A DNA stretch of 64,000 nt from positions 18,141,254-18,205,253 of the forward strand of contig NC_053501.1 of assembly GCF_905171775.1 (NCBI RefSeq). The letters run 5' to 3'. This document shows, in pieces, positions 63,832 to 64,000 of this stretch. Source of the DNA: Rana temporaria. Its lineage: Eukaryota; Chordata; Amphibia; Anura; Ranidae. How positions within the stretch are numbered: the first letter of the stretch is position 1; each line of letters opens with the position of its first letter. The translations under genes were made by a program, and so were the position numbers. Under the pieces are notes generated by a model. It did not search any database. It worked only from the letters and a program-made list of their open reading frames with translations, and had not been told where the DNA came from.

Positions 63832-64000
63832 GTATAGTGTATTCAAAGCTCCAGTGTTGGCATATAGAGAGGGAGAGGAAAACACTCTCACAGGGCAGTA
63901 TTTCAATCGTTTATTTAAAAAAAAGGTTGTATGACGTATCTCAAACACCACCCAACGCTGGTGTTCAGGGGTCTCCTGAAGACGTCAGATGTAGGTTGAC
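63832..64000. repeat. Dispersed repeat running off the window
   Basis: TCGTTTATTTAAAAAAAAGG, GACGTATCTCAAACACC and GGGGTCTCCTGAAGACGTCA resemble the class at 29935 and 34850 (CTGAAGA plus a CGTTTC/CGTATC-like motif). The element is cut by the window end. Confidence 0.45.

Overview
The window looks like non-coding chromosomal DNA from a large, repeat-rich vertebrate genome. An anuran amphibian of the ranid type (true frogs) is most likely. I infer this from the mix of families: very abundant TTAA-flanked non-autonomous DNA elements, TWA-flanked elements with 'GGCCTCGTACACACG'- and 'GGCCCAGATTCAC'-type ends, hAT and Tc1 remnants, a tRNA-derived SINE with an L2-type tail, frog-like solo LTRs and long (AT)n tracts. 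I recognise these from memory, not from a search. I found no intact host protein-coding gene, tRNA, rRNA or CRISPR array. The only recognisable protein-coding sequence is decayed: two Tc1-type transposase remnants and one LINE reverse-transcriptase tail.

The main content is a stack of transposable elements inserted into one another. Many boundaries can be read to the base because the target-site duplications survive. From the left: 976-5068 is a Tc1 remnant split by an LTR-like element (TSD CAGT), which is itself split by two TTAA elements, one of which holds a TWA element. 5083-6430 is a small tandem host repeat split by a TTAA element. 6440-6954 is an internally deleted Tc1 copy. 7725-9400 is an element split by a hAT element, which is split by a solo LTR (TSD CATAC). 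10-14 kb holds TTAA and TWA elements with very long palindromes. 14.9-15.2 kb is a tRNA-SINE. 16.7-23.6 kb has three copies of a foldback family ending in CCGTATTTATCGGCGTATA, a second Tc1 transposase remnant, and more TTAA elements. 24.3-26.1 kb has an element with a 9-bp TSD and a retrovirus-like solo LTR (TSD GGCGC) inside a TWA element. 27.4-29.7 kb is a 2.35-kb hAT element carrying foldbacks, a tandem array and (AT)n tracts. 30.1-31.9 kb is a TTAA element split by a LINE 3' end.

From 34.1 to 39.2 kb a roughly 0.4-0.45 kb unit is repeated in tandem and broken up by a foldback element, a mariner-type element, the best-preserved copy of the LTR-like family (36221-37167, TSD CAAG) and another solo LTR (TSD GAAGG). 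The right third holds 30-bp and 54-bp minisatellites, two further hAT-type insertions, several TWA elements (one nested in another at 60135-61309) and TTAA elements (one with a second nested inside).

The families do not form a pathway. They are linked by insertion order, by shared target preference (TTAA, TWA or 8-bp), and by probable use of shared machinery. Stretches between 0.4 and 1.3 kb with no recognisable repeat (for example 20591-21390, 26091-27383, 52679-53939, 57490-58343) may be intergenic or intronic. I could not identify exons in them.
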